64,000 nucleotides of DNA from an uncultured Pelagibacteraceae bacterium. GTDB taxonomy: Bacteria; Pseudomonadota; Alphaproteobacteria; Pelagibacterales; Pelagibacteraceae. The notes below the pieces were generated by a model, which did not search any database, had not been told where the DNA came from, and worked only from the letters and a program-made list of their open reading frames with translations. Shown one piece after another: positions 46,856 to 56,681 of this stretch. Within the stretch, counting starts at the first letter, position 1. Each line of letters starts with the position of its first letter. Position numbers and translations under genes: made by a program. The stretch is taken from contig CACDGO010000002.1 in NCBI GenBank assembly GCA_902552345.1, positions 17,501 to 81,500 on the forward strand. Reading direction: 5' to 3'.

Positions 46856-47591
46856 GTATTTTACTAATAATTATACGCTAGTTAATCTTTACAAAAAACC
46901 ATCAGCAAAATCTGAAATTGTTACTCAAATGATTTATGGTGAAAGTTTTTCTATATTAAAAAGATCTTTAAAATGGCTTAAAATAAAAATTTTGGAGGAT
47001 AATTACAAAGGTTATGTTAAAAGGAAAAATTTTTCAAATTTTTTAAAACCTTCTCACAAAGTTAAGGTTTTGAGAGCCAAGGTTTATAAATTTGCAAAAA
47101 AAGGTAAGAAAATAAACGAAATATCTTTTGGATCAAAAATAAAAGTTGAACGTAAAAAACTCAAATTTTTAAAATTTTCTAAAGGGTGGATAAGTAAAAA
47201 TGATGTAAGTCATGTTTCTTTTAAAGAAAGTTATCCTTTTAAAAATATAAATATTTTTAAAAACGTAAAATATAAGTGGGGAGGTAAATCTTTTAAAGGG
47301 ATAGACTGCTCAGCTTTGATCCAAATATTTTTAAGTTTTAATAATAGATTTTGTCCAAGAGATGCCAAAGATCAAGTTAAATATTTCAAAAAAAATGTTA
47401 AATTAAAAAATATTAAAAAAGGTGATATTATCTATTGGAAAGGTCATGTTGCTCTAGCGCTATCAAATAAAAAACTAATTCATGCTTACGGTCCTAAGAA
47501 AAAAACTGTAGTAATGAATATTAATCAGACAATTAAAAGAATAAAAAAAACTGCAAATCTAAATATTATTGGGGTCAAAAGACTTAAATAA
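46848..47591 (+). CDS. SH3-like/NlpC-P60 cysteine peptidase
   Basis: A 247-residue protein with two N-terminal SH3-like stretches (about 10-60 and 70-120) and a C-terminal NlpC/P60 domain. The catalytic set is C154 in GIDCSALIQ, H200 in WKGHVALAL, and H212 in LIHAYGP. The layout resembles the gamma-D-glutamyl-L-diamino acid endopeptidases of muropeptide recycling (YkfC-like). No signal peptide is visible, consistent with a cytoplasmic recycling enzyme working on AmpG-imported peptides. Its TAA stop sits inside the T-run of the terminator of the opposite strand. Confidence 0.92.
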   Translation: MTKYFTNNYTLVNLYKKPSAKSEIVTQMIYGESFSILKRSLKWLKIKILEDNYKGYVKRKNFSNFLKPSHKVKVLRAKVYKFAKKGKKINEISFGSKIKVERKKLKFLKFSKGWISKNDVSHVSFKESYPFKNINIFKNVKYKWGGKSFKGIDCSALIQIFLSFNNRFCPRDAKDQVKYFKKNVKLKNIKKGDIIYWKGHVALALSNKKLIHAYGPKKKTVVMNINQTIKRIKKTANLNIIGVKRLK

Positions 47592-47622
47592 AAAAGGCAG
47601 CTTCAGTCTCCCTCCACTGCCC
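47590..47622 (-). terminator. rho-independent terminator-like hairpin
   Basis: On the minus strand a GGCAG/CTGCC stem (47617-47621 with 47596-47600) encloses a 16-base loop and is followed directly by six T (47595-47590). It would stop transcripts coming from the right, for example from the membrane gene ending at 47708 about 86 bases upstream. CAGT and ACTG within it allow an alternative inner hairpin. The stem is short but GC-rich against this background. It could equally be the 3' end of a small RNA encoded between 47623 and 47707. Confidence 0.6.
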
Positions 47623-47707
47623 TTAAAATATTAATAAACGATTCTACTAACTTACATAAGACTCTTTATAGTTGTATGTGGATATAATTATCTGATTAAG
47701 TAAAGAT

Positions 47708-49021
47708 TTAATTAGAGATTTTAATGTACTTCCTAATATTAAACTTATTAGTTTTGATTAAATTGAAAAAAACATATAAATGGGCCAAAGTGTACATTGC
47801 TGTACAATGACGTGGGTAAACAAATCCTATTACGTACGGCATAAAATAAGTGATTAATATAATCATATAATAATAATCAATTTTTTTTTCTGTAAAAGAT
47901 CCCCCTTTACTAAAAATATTTATGAATAGGAAAATAAGGCTTAAATTAAATAGAGTCTTATTTGGAAAGTTAGAAAATCTAATTGGGTTAGCATCATCTA
48001 TGCGTTGTCTAGTATCCTTAAACGGACTTAAAGTAATGACATAAACTTTTTTAAATACACCTTCTATTACATCAAAAGGATTCTCTTTCAGAAATTTGAG
48101 TGAACGATCTATCAAAATCTCCATTAATTGTTTTTCATTTTTAATATTTTTTTCCTTAATTAAGTTTTCAGTCCTATAATGGTAAATATCAGGGCTTACT
48201 CTTGGATAAGTCGAGTTAAAATCTTTATGATAAACAATTGCAAGGTTAACTGCGTTTTTTGCACTGCCAGTGGGTCCTAATGGGAAATAGTTTTGTATTT
48301 TGTAATGATAAGATCCCCAAGCTAAGTTTGAAATTATTATCATGATCAAAGGTAAATATTTATTATGTTTTTTTTCTAAAAATAAATATATCAGAGGCAC
48401 AATGAAGGTTAAGATAAACATGGATTCCTTTGTAAAAAAAATTAAACTTAAAGTAGTTCCAACCGCTAATGATTTATATTTATAATCTCCAAGTACAGTA
48501 AAAAATAAAATTATTAATAAATAATTTAAAAAACCTTCCTCAGAACCAATATCGTACATGGTGTGCATGTTATGTGGGTTATAAAAGATTAATAACAAGC
48601 AAATAAATAAAAACAAATTGTTATAATCTTTTTTGTAATTTTTGATTACTAAATAAATAATAATTGCCATCATTATATTTTTTATCAATATAATTAAAAA
48701 AAAGTTAGTTGAAATATTTTCAAAAATAAATATTAAAAAATAAGGAAGGACTGGTCTCATAGAATAGTAAAAGTCCATACTAAACATATTAATTTTAGGG
48801 ATACCTTCCTCAAGAATTGATTTGATATAGACACCAAACATATTGTTGAGGTTATAAATTTTAAGATTTCCTATCTCATCGGTAACATGACTATTCTCTA
48901 AAGAAATAAAATAAGACCAGATGTAAATTGAAGTGGAAAGACCGAATAAATACAAAAAAAATAATATGTATTTTTTTTCGATTAATCTTAAAAAAATTAA
49001 AACTTTTTTTTTACCTGTCAT
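47708..49021 (-). CDS. polytopic membrane protein of unknown function
   Basis: A 437-residue integral membrane protein, with a first TM at about residues 16-35 and some nine or ten in all. A short loop holds SHVTDEIGNL and, later, EGIPKINMFSMDFYYSMRPV. The acidic first loop and tryptophan/tyrosine-rich membrane segments recall GT-C-type glycosyltransferases or O-antigen-type membrane enzymes, but no motif is decisive. It follows the tRNA-Ser and a GT4 gene on the same strand, which agrees with a surface-glycan role. Not recognised with confidence. Confidence 0.65.
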   Translation of the reverse strand: MTGKKKVLIFLRLIEKKYILFFLYLFGLSTSIYIWSYFISLENSHVTDEIGNLKIYNLNNMFGVYIKSILEEGIPKINMFSMDFYYSMRPVLPYFLIFIFENISTNFFLIILIKNIMMAIIIYLVIKNYKKDYNNLFLFICLLLIFYNPHNMHTMYDIGSEEGFLNYLLIILFFTVLGDYKYKSLAVGTTLSLIFFTKESMFILTFIVPLIYLFLEKKHNKYLPLIMIIISNLAWGSYHYKIQNYFPLGPTGSAKNAVNLAIVYHKDFNSTYPRVSPDIYHYRTENLIKEKNIKNEKQLMEILIDRSLKFLKENPFDVIEGVFKKVYVITLSPFKDTRQRIDDANPIRFSNFPNKTLFNLSLIFLFINIFSKGGSFTEKKIDYYYMIILITYFMPYVIGFVYPRHCTAMYTLAHLYVFFNLIKTNKFNIRKYIKISN

Positions 49022-49076
49022 AATAAATTGTAATTGAATAACGGTTTCCTAAAAAACGTTCAAGTATTAATTGTTT

Positions 49077-49166
49077 TGGCGGAGAGAGAGGGATTCGAAC
49101 CCTCGAAACGGTTTCCCGTTTACACGCTTTCCAAGCGTGCGCCTTCAACCACTCGGCCACCTCTCC
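49077..49166 (-). tRNA. tRNA-Ser (anticodon GGA)
   Basis: A complete class II tRNA: acceptor GGAGAGG/TCTCTCC, D arm GCCG...GGC, anticodon arm CACGC-TTGGAAA-GCGTG with anticodon GGA, a long variable arm (AAACGG/CCGTTT), and T arm GAGGG/CCCTC. CCA is encoded (49077-49079), with a G discriminator as in serine tRNAs. Its first base at 49166 is also the last base of the TAG stop of the upstream glycosyltransferase. Confidence 0.97.
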
Positions 49167-50188
49167 TATGAGAAATCATCAATTGCTTTTACGAATTCCT
49201 CAATAAACTCTTTGTTAGTGGGAAGTTTATTTTTCATCATTTCTTTTTGAATTTTTTTATAATTTTTTTTTATATAATTCAGCGACCCAAAAAAATTTAA
49301 AAAATTTCGTTTAGCAACAAATATGCCTTTTTTGTCACCTATTACGTGTTCAATTTCCTCAAAAATGATTACTGGTCTTCTTCTAGCTAATGCTTCTAAT
49401 AAAACCATAGGATGCCCCTCTGTAAAAGAGGGTAAAATAAAAATGTCATGATCATCGTAATATTTTATAAGCCTTAATTTATTACTTTGAGTTAATTGGA
49501 TATCAATATTACTTTGATTAATCTTATAGGAAGTGTTTTTTTCTGCACCAACTATAGTCAGAGAAATATCTCTCTTATTTTTGATTAAGTTTGCTAAGGA
49601 AAAAATACCTTTTTCAGTTCTTATTCTACCAACATACAAAAGTTTAAAATTTTTAACTTCTTGATTTTTTGGCTTTCTTAGCCATATGGAGTCAAGTTGA
49701 GATGGATAAACTACCCTACCTTTCTTTCCTCTTAAAATATATCTTCTACAACTAATTAGATTTGAATATAACGTAATTAAATTAAACATTAAATGATAAA
49801 TTAGTTTACCAAAGTTACCAAGAATAGCTTTGTATTCACCATAACCATCGCTTCTTAAATAAACAATTGGAGTTTTTCCATATAATCTTAATAACAAACA
49901 AATTAAAAAAGTATAAGGAGAAATAGAGATGACCAAAAATTTCGTGTTCTTATTTTTTGTAGATCTTATTGTTTCTGATAAATAAGAAAAAATATTTGAG
50001 AAAATCTTAATCTTTTTCAACTTTATCTCATGCGCTCTTTTTTTTTTTGATTTTCTACCAAATAGATTCACTTCAAATTTTTTATTCAACCCTTCAGGGC
50101 TAGATTTAAGATCGATATTATCACAAAAAAATTTTTCATTTTGAGAAAAAATACTTTCATTTGTAAAAATAAATAATTTTTTTTTCAT
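49166..50188 (-). CDS. family 4-type glycosyltransferase
   Basis: A 340-residue GT-B glycosyltransferase. The C-terminal half has the donor-binding region [40 protein letters not shown] and [11 protein letters not shown], the EX7E-like pattern of GT4. The N-terminal acceptor half is weakly conserved. The start is one base from the lepA stop. The last base of its TAG stop is the first base of tRNA-Ser, so tRNA processing would sever the stop codon. Substrate unknown; probably a surface polysaccharide or lipid. Confidence 0.86.
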   Translation of the reverse strand: MKKKLFIFTNESIFSQNEKFFCDNIDLKSSPEGLNKKFEVNLFGRKSKKKRAHEIKLKKIKIFSNIFSYLSETIRSTKNKNTKFLVISISPYTFLICLLLRLYGKTPIVYLRSDGYGEYKAILGNFGKLIYHLMFNLITLYSNLISCRRYILRGKKGRVVYPSQLDSIWLRKPKNQEVKNFKLLYVGRIRTEKGIFSLANLIKNKRDISLTIVGAEKNTSYKINQSNIDIQLTQSNKLRLIKYYDDHDIFILPSFTEGHPMVLLEALARRRPVIIFEEIEHVIGDKKGIFVAKRNFLNFFGSLNYIKKNYKKIQKEMMKNKLPTNKEFIEEFVKAIDDFS

Positions 50189-51996
50189 TATGATTCTTTA
50201 TTAATTTTTAAAACTCCAATAAATGCCTCTTGTGGTATTTCAACTTTTCCAAATTGTTTTGATCTAGCTTTACCTTTTTTTTGTTTTTCTAAAAGTTTTC
50301 TTTTTCGATCTGTTGCTCCACCACCGTGAATTTTTGTTAATACATCTTTCTTAAACCCTTTGATTGATTCTCTAGCTACGATTTTTCCTCCGATAGCTGC
50401 TTGCACCGGTATCATAAAGTTATGTCTTGGAATTAAATCTTTTAACTTTTCACAAACTTGTCTGCCAGTTTTTTGAGCAAAGTCTTTATGAATAATCATT
50501 GCTAAAGCATCAACAGGTTCTGAATTAACCAAAATGCCTAGGTTTACCAAATCACCTTCCCTATAGCCGGAAATCTCATAATCAAAACTTGCGTAACCGC
50601 TTGATACAGATTTAAGCCTATCATTAAAATCAAATACAACTTCATTAAGTGGTAGGTCATATGATAAAACTGCTCTACTCCCTGAGTAAGATAAATTTGT
50701 TTGGACTCCTCTTTTATCTTGGCAAATCTTAATAATTGATCCTAAGTACTCGTCTGGAGTTATAATAGTAGACTTAATCCAAGGTTCTTCAATTTTTTTG
50801 ATCTGAGAGGGGTCCGGCATATTCGTTGGATTCTGTAAATCTAAAATTTTATTTAATGTTGTGTGAACTTTGTAAATTACACCTGGGGTTGTTGTAATTA
50901 AACTTACATCAAATTCTCTTTCTAGCCTTTCTGTTATTATCTCAAGGTGTAGCAGACCTAAAAAACCGCATCTGAAACCAAGACCTAGTGCACTTGAAGA
51001 CTCAGGTTCATGTGAAAAACTTGCATCGTTTAATTTAAGTTTAGCTAAACCATCTTTTAATTTTTGGTACTCTGAGCTATCGACTGGAAATAATCCACAA
51101 AATACAACTGGCTTACTTGGTTTGAATCCAGGTAGAGGATCATCAATTGGATCATTGGCATCGCATATTGTATCCCCAACTTTTGTTTCTGATAAAGATT
51201 TAATACCGGTAATTATGAATCCAATTTCTCCCGAGTTTAAATCGCTAATATCAGTCGCTTTAGGAGTAAAGACACCTACTCTTTCAATTAAATGCTCTTG
51301 ATTATTAGACATAAGTTTTATCTTCATGCCTTTTTTTAATTTACCGTTGATTACACGAATCAGAATTACTACACCAAGGTAACTGTCATACCAGCTATCC
51401 ACCAATAAACATTTTAGTTTATCATTAGAAATACCTTTAGGGGCTGGTAACTTATTTATAATTGCCTCTAAAATGTCATCAATACCCTCGCCAGTTTTTC
51501 CTGAACAAGGGATCGCATTTATTGTTTCGATACCGACAACGTCTTCTATTTCTTTTTTTGTTTTTTCCAAATCAGATGCGGGTAAATCTATTTTATTTAA
51601 TACTGGTATTACTTCATGATTTATTTCAAGCGCCTGATACACATTAGCTAAAGTTTGTGCCTCCACGCCTTGGGTGCTATCTACTATTAAAAGTGAGCCT
51701 TCACATGCGGATAGTGACCTGCTTACTTCATAACCGAAATCTACATGTCCAGGTGTATCAATTATATTAAGTTTGTAAATTTGACCATCTTTTCCTTTAT
51801 AATTTAGTTTTACTGTTTGAGCTTTAATTGTAATACCTCGCTCTCTTTCTATGTCCATTGAGTCTAAGACTTGTTGTTTCATCTCACGATCTGTCAAGCC
51901 ACCACACTTATGGATTATTCTATCTGCGATAGTGGATTTACCGTGATCAATATGCGCAATTATAGAAAAATTACGTATTCTTTTTATATCTGACAT
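50188..51996 (-). CDS. lepA: elongation factor 4 (LepA)
   Basis: A ribosome-associated GTPase. The 602-residue protein has the P-loop AHIDHGKST (14-22), switch [22 protein letters not shown], and the LepA-specific C-terminal domain ending near [20 protein letters not shown]. Full length. It follows pheT with a one-base overlap and precedes a glycosyltransferase. This placement in the thrS-pheT run is not the usual lepA-lepB pairing; lepB is not seen here. Confidence 0.96.
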   Translation of the reverse strand: MSDIKRIRNFSIIAHIDHGKSTIADRIIHKCGGLTDREMKQQVLDSMDIERERGITIKAQTVKLNYKGKDGQIYKLNIIDTPGHVDFGYEVSRSLSACEGSLLIVDSTQGVEAQTLANVYQALEINHEVIPVLNKIDLPASDLEKTKKEIEDVVGIETINAIPCSGKTGEGIDDILEAIINKLPAPKGISNDKLKCLLVDSWYDSYLGVVILIRVINGKLKKGMKIKLMSNNQEHLIERVGVFTPKATDISDLNSGEIGFIITGIKSLSETKVGDTICDANDPIDDPLPGFKPSKPVVFCGLFPVDSSEYQKLKDGLAKLKLNDASFSHEPESSSALGLGFRCGFLGLLHLEIITERLEREFDVSLITTTPGVIYKVHTTLNKILDLQNPTNMPDPSQIKKIEEPWIKSTIITPDEYLGSIIKICQDKRGVQTNLSYSGSRAVLSYDLPLNEVVFDFNDRLKSVSSGYASFDYEISGYREGDLVNLGILVNSEPVDALAMIIHKDFAQKTGRQVCEKLKDLIPRHNFMIPVQAAIGGKIVARESIKGFKKDVLTKIHGGGATDRKRKLLEKQKKGKARSKQFGKVEIPQEAFIGVLKINKES

Positions 51997-54398
51997 TAGG
52001 ACCTAATTGTAGCGCCTGTTTTTTCTTTAACTACATCAATAATTTTTTTACTAATCTGATCTATATCTTTTTCACTCAAAGTTTTATTTGGAGACTGTAA
52101 AGTAACATTAATTGCTACTGATTTTTTATCTTTAGGAATATTTTCTCCCTCGTAAACATCAAAAGTTATTACTTCTTGAATAAGTGATTCATCTATTTCT
52201 TTAATTATCTTTTCTAGCAGCCCTATCTTAAAAATTTTGTCAATTAAGAAGGCAAAATCTCTTTGGGATTTTTGAAAATCTGAAGGTTGAAAACTTTTTT
52301 TTGTTTGTCTTATCTTTTTATTAGGTTCGGGTACATTCTTTAAAAATATTTCAAATCCATAAATATTTGGCTCTTTAAAATCTAATTTTTTTATTATGGC
52401 AGGATGTAATTCTCCAAAGTAAGCGAGGTGAGGTCCTTTTTCTGATTTTAAATTTATAGAGCCAGATCTTCCTGGATGGTAACACTGTTTTGTATTATCA
52501 CTTATAAAAAGATCTTTCTCAGATAACCCAAGCTCAATTAAAGTTTTGACTACGTCACTTTTTATATCAAACACATCTATATTTCTCTCTTTTTCAATCC
52601 AGCTTTTTCTATTTACTTTCCCTGACTTTAAAGCGCCAACTACAATTTGTTGTTCTCCAGGATTTTTTCCGAAAAATACTGGTCCTATTTCAAACAGAGA
52701 TATATCTTCATAACCTCTATCTTGATTTTTTTTAAGATAGAGTGAAAGATTTGAAAAAATTGATCTTCTCAAAACGTCAAGGTCTGTGGAAATTGGATTA
52801 AAAATTGGAATTTCCTTTTCACCTTTTGAAAATTGACTATCAATTTTAGAGTCAGTAAATGACCAAGTGACTGACTCGAGAAATCCTTTTGATGCAAGAG
52901 ATCTTTGTGACAAATGAAATAGCTTTTGTTTAAAATTTAAAGTTTCGCTTTCTCTAATTCTTTCAGGGGCGACTAATTTTATATTTTTAAAACCTTTAAT
53001 TCTAATAAGTTCTTCAATTATATCTACATCTTGATTAATATCTGGTCTCCATGAAGGAATTTCTACTTTAAGATCTTTCTTTTCTTTTTTGCAAATGAAA
53101 CCCAATGAAATCAGAATTTTTTGTGCTTCGTTAAGAGATATTGGTATACCAATCAAATTTTCAAAATTATCGATATCAAATTTTATAGTCTTATTTTTTT
53201 GAGAATTTTTTCCTGTAATAGTAAACTTGCTTGCTTGCCCACCACAAATCTTTAATATCATTTCAGTGGCAACTTGAAGACCCTCTATTACAGAGTTAGG
53301 ATCAATGCCTCTTTCAAATCTATATTTTGCATCAGTGTTAATTGCTAATTCTCGAGATGTTTTTCTTATGGAAGATGGCAGAAAATATGCAGATTCAAGT
53401 AAAATATTTTTGGTATCAAATTCTGTCGAAGTTTTAGTTCCCCCTATTATTCCGCCAAGGCCTAAAACACTAGACTTATCAGATATAACACACATACCAT
53501 TTTTAAGTTTGTATTTCTTATTATCTAATGCCTCAAACTCTTCACCCTCTTTTGAGTCTCTTACAATTATTTCTTTATTAATTTTATCTGCATCGTAAGC
53601 ATGCAATGGACGATTTAAATCAAACATCACATAATTAGTGATATCAACAACAGCAGAGATTGGTTTTAAGCCAATAGCATGAAGTTTGTTTTTCAACCAT
53701 TCTGGACTCTCTTTATTAACTATATTTTTTATATAACAACTTCCAAATGTTAGACATCCTTGATGCTTATCTTTAGTTATTGAGATCTTAAATTGATGCT
53801 TAGAGTTTTGTTTTATCTTTTTTCTTTTTGTATTTATTAATTTGCCTATTCCAGTAGAAGATAAATCTCTTGCAATACCTCTTATACCTAAACAGTCTGG
53901 TCTATTTGGTGTAATGGCAATATCGATTGCTTTTTCTGACTTACTTTTAAAGTAACTTTTTCCTATTTCTTTTTCCTTAGCATTTAATTCAATTATTCCT
54001 TCGCTCTCATCTGATAAATTTAGTTCGCTCTCAGAACACAACATGCCACGAGATTCAACTCCTCTTATTTTGGCAATTTTAAGCTGGAACTTTGTTTTAG
54101 GTATTATAGCCCCTGGCGGAGCGTAAATTGTAATAAGTCCATCTCTTGCATTAGCTGCTCCACATACAACTTTTAAAGTTTCTTTTCCGCCAATGTCAAC
54201 ATCACACACTTTTAATTTATCTGCATTAGGATGTTTTTCAGCTTTGATAATTTTAGCTATTTTAAATTCACTTAGCTCTCCAGCGTTTTCTTTTACACTT
54301 TCAACCTCTAAGCCGATATTTGTGAGTTTATTTATAATTTCGTTTTCGTTTGCATTAGTTTTTAAATGCTCTTTTAACCATGGAAGTGTAATAATCAT
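51996..54398 (-). CDS. pheT: phenylalanyl-tRNA synthetase beta subunit
   Basis: The 800-residue beta chain includes the N-terminal tRNA-binding domain (about 40-150, [20 protein letters not shown]), B3/B4 domain ([20 protein letters not shown], about 250-270) for editing, B5, and a C-terminal ferredoxin-fold anticodon-binding domain ([13 protein letters not shown]). Its ATG overlaps pheS by four bases. With PheS it forms the alpha2-beta2 enzyme that charges the tRNA-Phe seen in this window. Confidence 0.96.
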   Translation of the reverse strand: MIITLPWLKEHLKTNANENEIINKLTNIGLEVESVKENAGELSEFKIAKIIKAEKHPNADKLKVCDVDIGGKETLKVVCGAANARDGLITIYAPPGAIIPKTKFQLKIAKIRGVESRGMLCSESELNLSDESEGIIELNAKEKEIGKSYFKSKSEKAIDIAITPNRPDCLGIRGIARDLSSTGIGKLINTKRKKIKQNSKHQFKISITKDKHQGCLTFGSCYIKNIVNKESPEWLKNKLHAIGLKPISAVVDITNYVMFDLNRPLHAYDADKINKEIIVRDSKEGEEFEALDNKKYKLKNGMCVISDKSSVLGLGGIIGGTKTSTEFDTKNILLESAYFLPSSIRKTSRELAINTDAKYRFERGIDPNSVIEGLQVATEMILKICGGQASKFTITGKNSQKNKTIKFDIDNFENLIGIPISLNEAQKILISLGFICKKEKKDLKVEIPSWRPDINQDVDIIEELIRIKGFKNIKLVAPERIRESETLNFKQKLFHLSQRSLASKGFLESVTWSFTDSKIDSQFSKGEKEIPIFNPISTDLDVLRRSIFSNLSLYLKKNQDRGYEDISLFEIGPVFFGKNPGEQQIVVGALKSGKVNRKSWIEKERNIDVFDIKSDVVKTLIELGLSEKDLFISDNTKQCYHPGRSGSINLKSEKGPHLAYFGELHPAIIKKLDFKEPNIYGFEIFLKNVPEPNKKIRQTKKSFQPSDFQKSQRDFAFLIDKIFKIGLLEKIIKEIDESLIQEVITFDVYEGENIPKDKKSVAINVTLQSPNKTLSEKDIDQISKKIIDVVKEKTGATIRS

Positions 54399-55462
54399 TT
54401 GCTTAATCCTCTATAGTTTGTTGGCACATCTAAAGGGTCAAAACCAAAATGACTTAACCATCTATAATCTGTTTCAAAAAAAGCTCTTAAATCGTTAATT
54501 CCATATTTTAACATGGCTAAACGATCAATACCCATCCCGAATGCAAATCCTTGATATTTTTTTGGATCAACTTTTGCATTTTTTAGAACGTTGGGATGAA
54601 CCATCCCACAACCTAATATTTCTAACCATTTATTGCCCTCACCAATGACAATTTTTTCATTCTCAACTCTGTATCCAATGTCTACTTCAGCAGATGGTTC
54701 GGTAAATGGGAAATGACTTGGTCTAAATCTCATTTTAACATTTTTAACTTCGAAAAATTCTTTAATAAAATGATCTAAACATCCTTTTAGATGACCCATA
54801 GTAATATTCTTATCTATATGAAGACCCTCTAATTGATGAAACATTGGAGCGTGCGTTTGATCACTATCACATCTGTAGGTCCTTCCAGGTACAATTATTT
54901 TAAATGGTGGTTTGCCATCAAGCATCGCCCTAATTTGTACCGGAGAAGTGTGTGTTCTTAAAAGAAGTTTTTTATTTTTTTCTAAATAAAATGTATCATG
55001 CATATCTCTTGCTGGATGATCTTCTGGCGTATTAAGTGCTGTAAAATTATTATACTCAGTTTCAACATCCGGACCTTCAGCAACAGTAAAACCAATTTCA
55101 GAAAAAATTGAGGAAATTTCATCTATGACTTGGGATACCGGATGTATTTTTCCTTGTTGATATGGTCGGATCGGTAAAGTTACATCAATTTTTTCATTTT
55201 TTAATTTATCGCTAATTTCTGCATTCTCTATTTCAAAACTTTTCTGTTCAATCTGATTAGATAAATCATCTTTAATTTTATTTAAGTTTGAAGCAAACTC
55301 TTTTCTTTTATCAGGTTCTAATTTCCCAAGTTTTTTGAACTGCAAGGTAATTTCCCCATTTTTCCCGAAAAACTCAGTTTTAATATTTTGTAAATCTTCC
55401 TTAGTTTTAACAGAGTCAATTTTTGCGTTAAAAATAGAATTTATTTTGTCCAAATCACTCAT
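54395..55462 (-). CDS. pheS: phenylalanyl-tRNA synthetase alpha subunit
   Basis: The catalytic alpha chain, 355 residues. It has the N-terminal coiled coil (1-90), class II motif 2 around [19 protein letters not shown] and [20 protein letters not shown], and motif 3 [18 protein letters not shown]. Length is normal. It lies about 50 bases downstream of rplT, a gap with a weak CCCTT/AAGGG hairpin but no clear T-run, so read-through from rplT is likely. Confidence 0.97.
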   Translation of the reverse strand: MSDLDKINSIFNAKIDSVKTKEDLQNIKTEFFGKNGEITLQFKKLGKLEPDKRKEFASNLNKIKDDLSNQIEQKSFEIENAEISDKLKNEKIDVTLPIRPYQQGKIHPVSQVIDEISSIFSEIGFTVAEGPDVETEYNNFTALNTPEDHPARDMHDTFYLEKNKKLLLRTHTSPVQIRAMLDGKPPFKIIVPGRTYRCDSDQTHAPMFHQLEGLHIDKNITMGHLKGCLDHFIKEFFEVKNVKMRFRPSHFPFTEPSAEVDIGYRVENEKIVIGEGNKWLEILGCGMVHPNVLKNAKVDPKKYQGFAFGMGIDRLAMLKYGINDLRAFFETDYRWLSHFGFDPLDVPTNYRGLSK

Positions 55463-55511
55463 TAGGTATTTGATTTTTTATATTAAAGTTTGCGTTAAAT
55501 CAAAGACCCTT

Positions 55512-55868
55512 TTAACTAAGGGAGGATTGAACCTTTTTTACTACTGATTTAAAGACTTCTGGATTGTTGTAGGCCAATTCTGCTAAAACTTTTCTGTCTA
55601 ATTTTATTTTAGATTTAGCCAAACCGTTAATAAATTTAGCGTAAGTTAATCCCTCCGCTCTCACTCCAGCATTTATTCTCTGGATCCATAAAGATCTAAA
55701 TTCTCTTTTTTTAGCTTTTCTATCTCTATAAGCATATTGCATCGCTTTTTCCATAGCTTGACGAGCTATTCGAATAGTATTTTTTCTTCTACCGAATTGA
55801 CCTTTTACTGATTTTAAAACTTTTTTATGTTTCGCTCTACTTATAACGCCACGTTTAGTTCTAGCCAT
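55512..55868 (-). CDS. rplT: 50S ribosomal protein L20
   Basis: A 118-residue, basic L20 with [19 protein letters not shown] at the start, the [14 protein letters not shown] helix, and the [20 protein letters not shown]-like core ([16 protein letters not shown]). It is one base after rpmI, in the infC-rpmI-rplT order used by most bacteria. Where studied, L20 represses this operon; the local leader was not recognised here. Confidence 0.96.
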   Translation of the reverse strand: MARTKRGVISRAKHKKVLKSVKGQFGRRKNTIRIARQAMEKAMQYAYRDRKAKKREFRSLWIQRINAGVRAEGLTYAKFINGLAKSKIKLDRKVLAELAYNNPEVFKSVVKKVQSSLS

Positions 55869-55869
55869 A

Positions 55870-56076
55870 TTATCCTCTTAAGTTATATGGCATATACGAT
55901 TTGACTATATTCGAATCTTGCTTTGTCATAATAGTAGTGCCTCTCTGTTTTCTGATCTGAGAATTAGTTCTTTTAATCATGCCGTGCCTTTTGCCAGCTT
56001 GAGGCATTTTAATCTTACCTGTAGCTGTAAATCTAAACCTTTTTTTTGCAGAGCTTTTTGTTTTTAATTTTGGCAT
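55870..56076 (-). CDS. rpmI: 50S ribosomal protein L35
   Basis: A 68-residue, strongly basic L35 with [20 protein letters not shown] at the start, [17 protein letters not shown], and a basic C-terminus. Between infC and this gene (56077-56135) a short inverted repeat TTAGC/GCTAA (56111-56125) could be a regulatory or processing hairpin. Confidence 0.96.
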   Translation of the reverse strand: MPKLKTKSSAKKRFRFTATGKIKMPQAGKRHGMIKRTNSQIRKQRGTTIMTKQDSNIVKSYMPYNLRG

Positions 56077-56135
56077 AAATATTTCGGTCTTATATAGGCA
56101 TTATCTATTCTTAGCAAGTCGCTAATAATATCGAT

Positions 56136-56681
56136 TTAGATAGGCTGAATGATCATCACCATTTGTTTACCCTCAAATTTTGGTTGACTTTCAACTTTGG
56201 CTATTTCTTTAGTTTCCTCAATTATTTTTTTCATCAACTCTTTCCCAAGTTCTGTGTGCTGCATTTCTCTGCCTTTAAATTTTACAGTAAATTTAACTTT
56301 GTCTCCTTTGCTAATGAATTTTTTTGCATTTTTAATTTTAAAGTTATAGTCGTGTGTCTCCGTACCTGGCCTTAATTTAATTTCCTTGAGAGATACAATT
56401 TTTTGTTTTTTTTTTGCCTGGTTAGCTTTTTTTTGTAAATCATACTTATATTTACCCATGTCCATTATTTTACAAACGGGAGGGCTTGCGTTTGGAGATA
56501 TTTCTATAAGGTCAAGCTCTTCTTTTCTTGCTAGCTCGATAGCTTTTTTTAGTGGCAAAATTCCAAAATTTTCACCGTTACTTCCTATAACTTGAACATC
56601 TAAAGCTCTTATCCGTTCATTCGCTCTTGGTCCTTGCGGTTTTGTTCTTCTTTGGAAATAATTTGGTTTTGAATTTGACAC
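56136..56681 (-). CDS. infC: translation initiation factor IF-3
   Basis: A 181-residue IF-3 with the basic N-domain (QRRTKPQGPRANERIRALDV) and the C-domain with VKFTVKFKGREMQHTELGKE. The start codon is GTG (56679-56681), and the thrS TAA stop immediately before it in frame rules out anything upstream. IF-3 typically rejects non-AUG starts, and E. coli infC uses AUU for autoregulation. A GTG here might serve a similar loop, which is inferred. Confidence 0.95.
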   Translation of the reverse strand: MSNSKPNYFQRRTKPQGPRANERIRALDVQVIGSNGENFGILPLKKAIELARKEELDLIEISPNASPPVCKIMDMGKYKYDLQKKANQAKKKQKIVSLKEIKLRPGTETHDYNFKIKNAKKFISKGDKVKFTVKFKGREMQHTELGKELMKKIIEETKEIAKVESQPKFEGKQMVMIIQPI

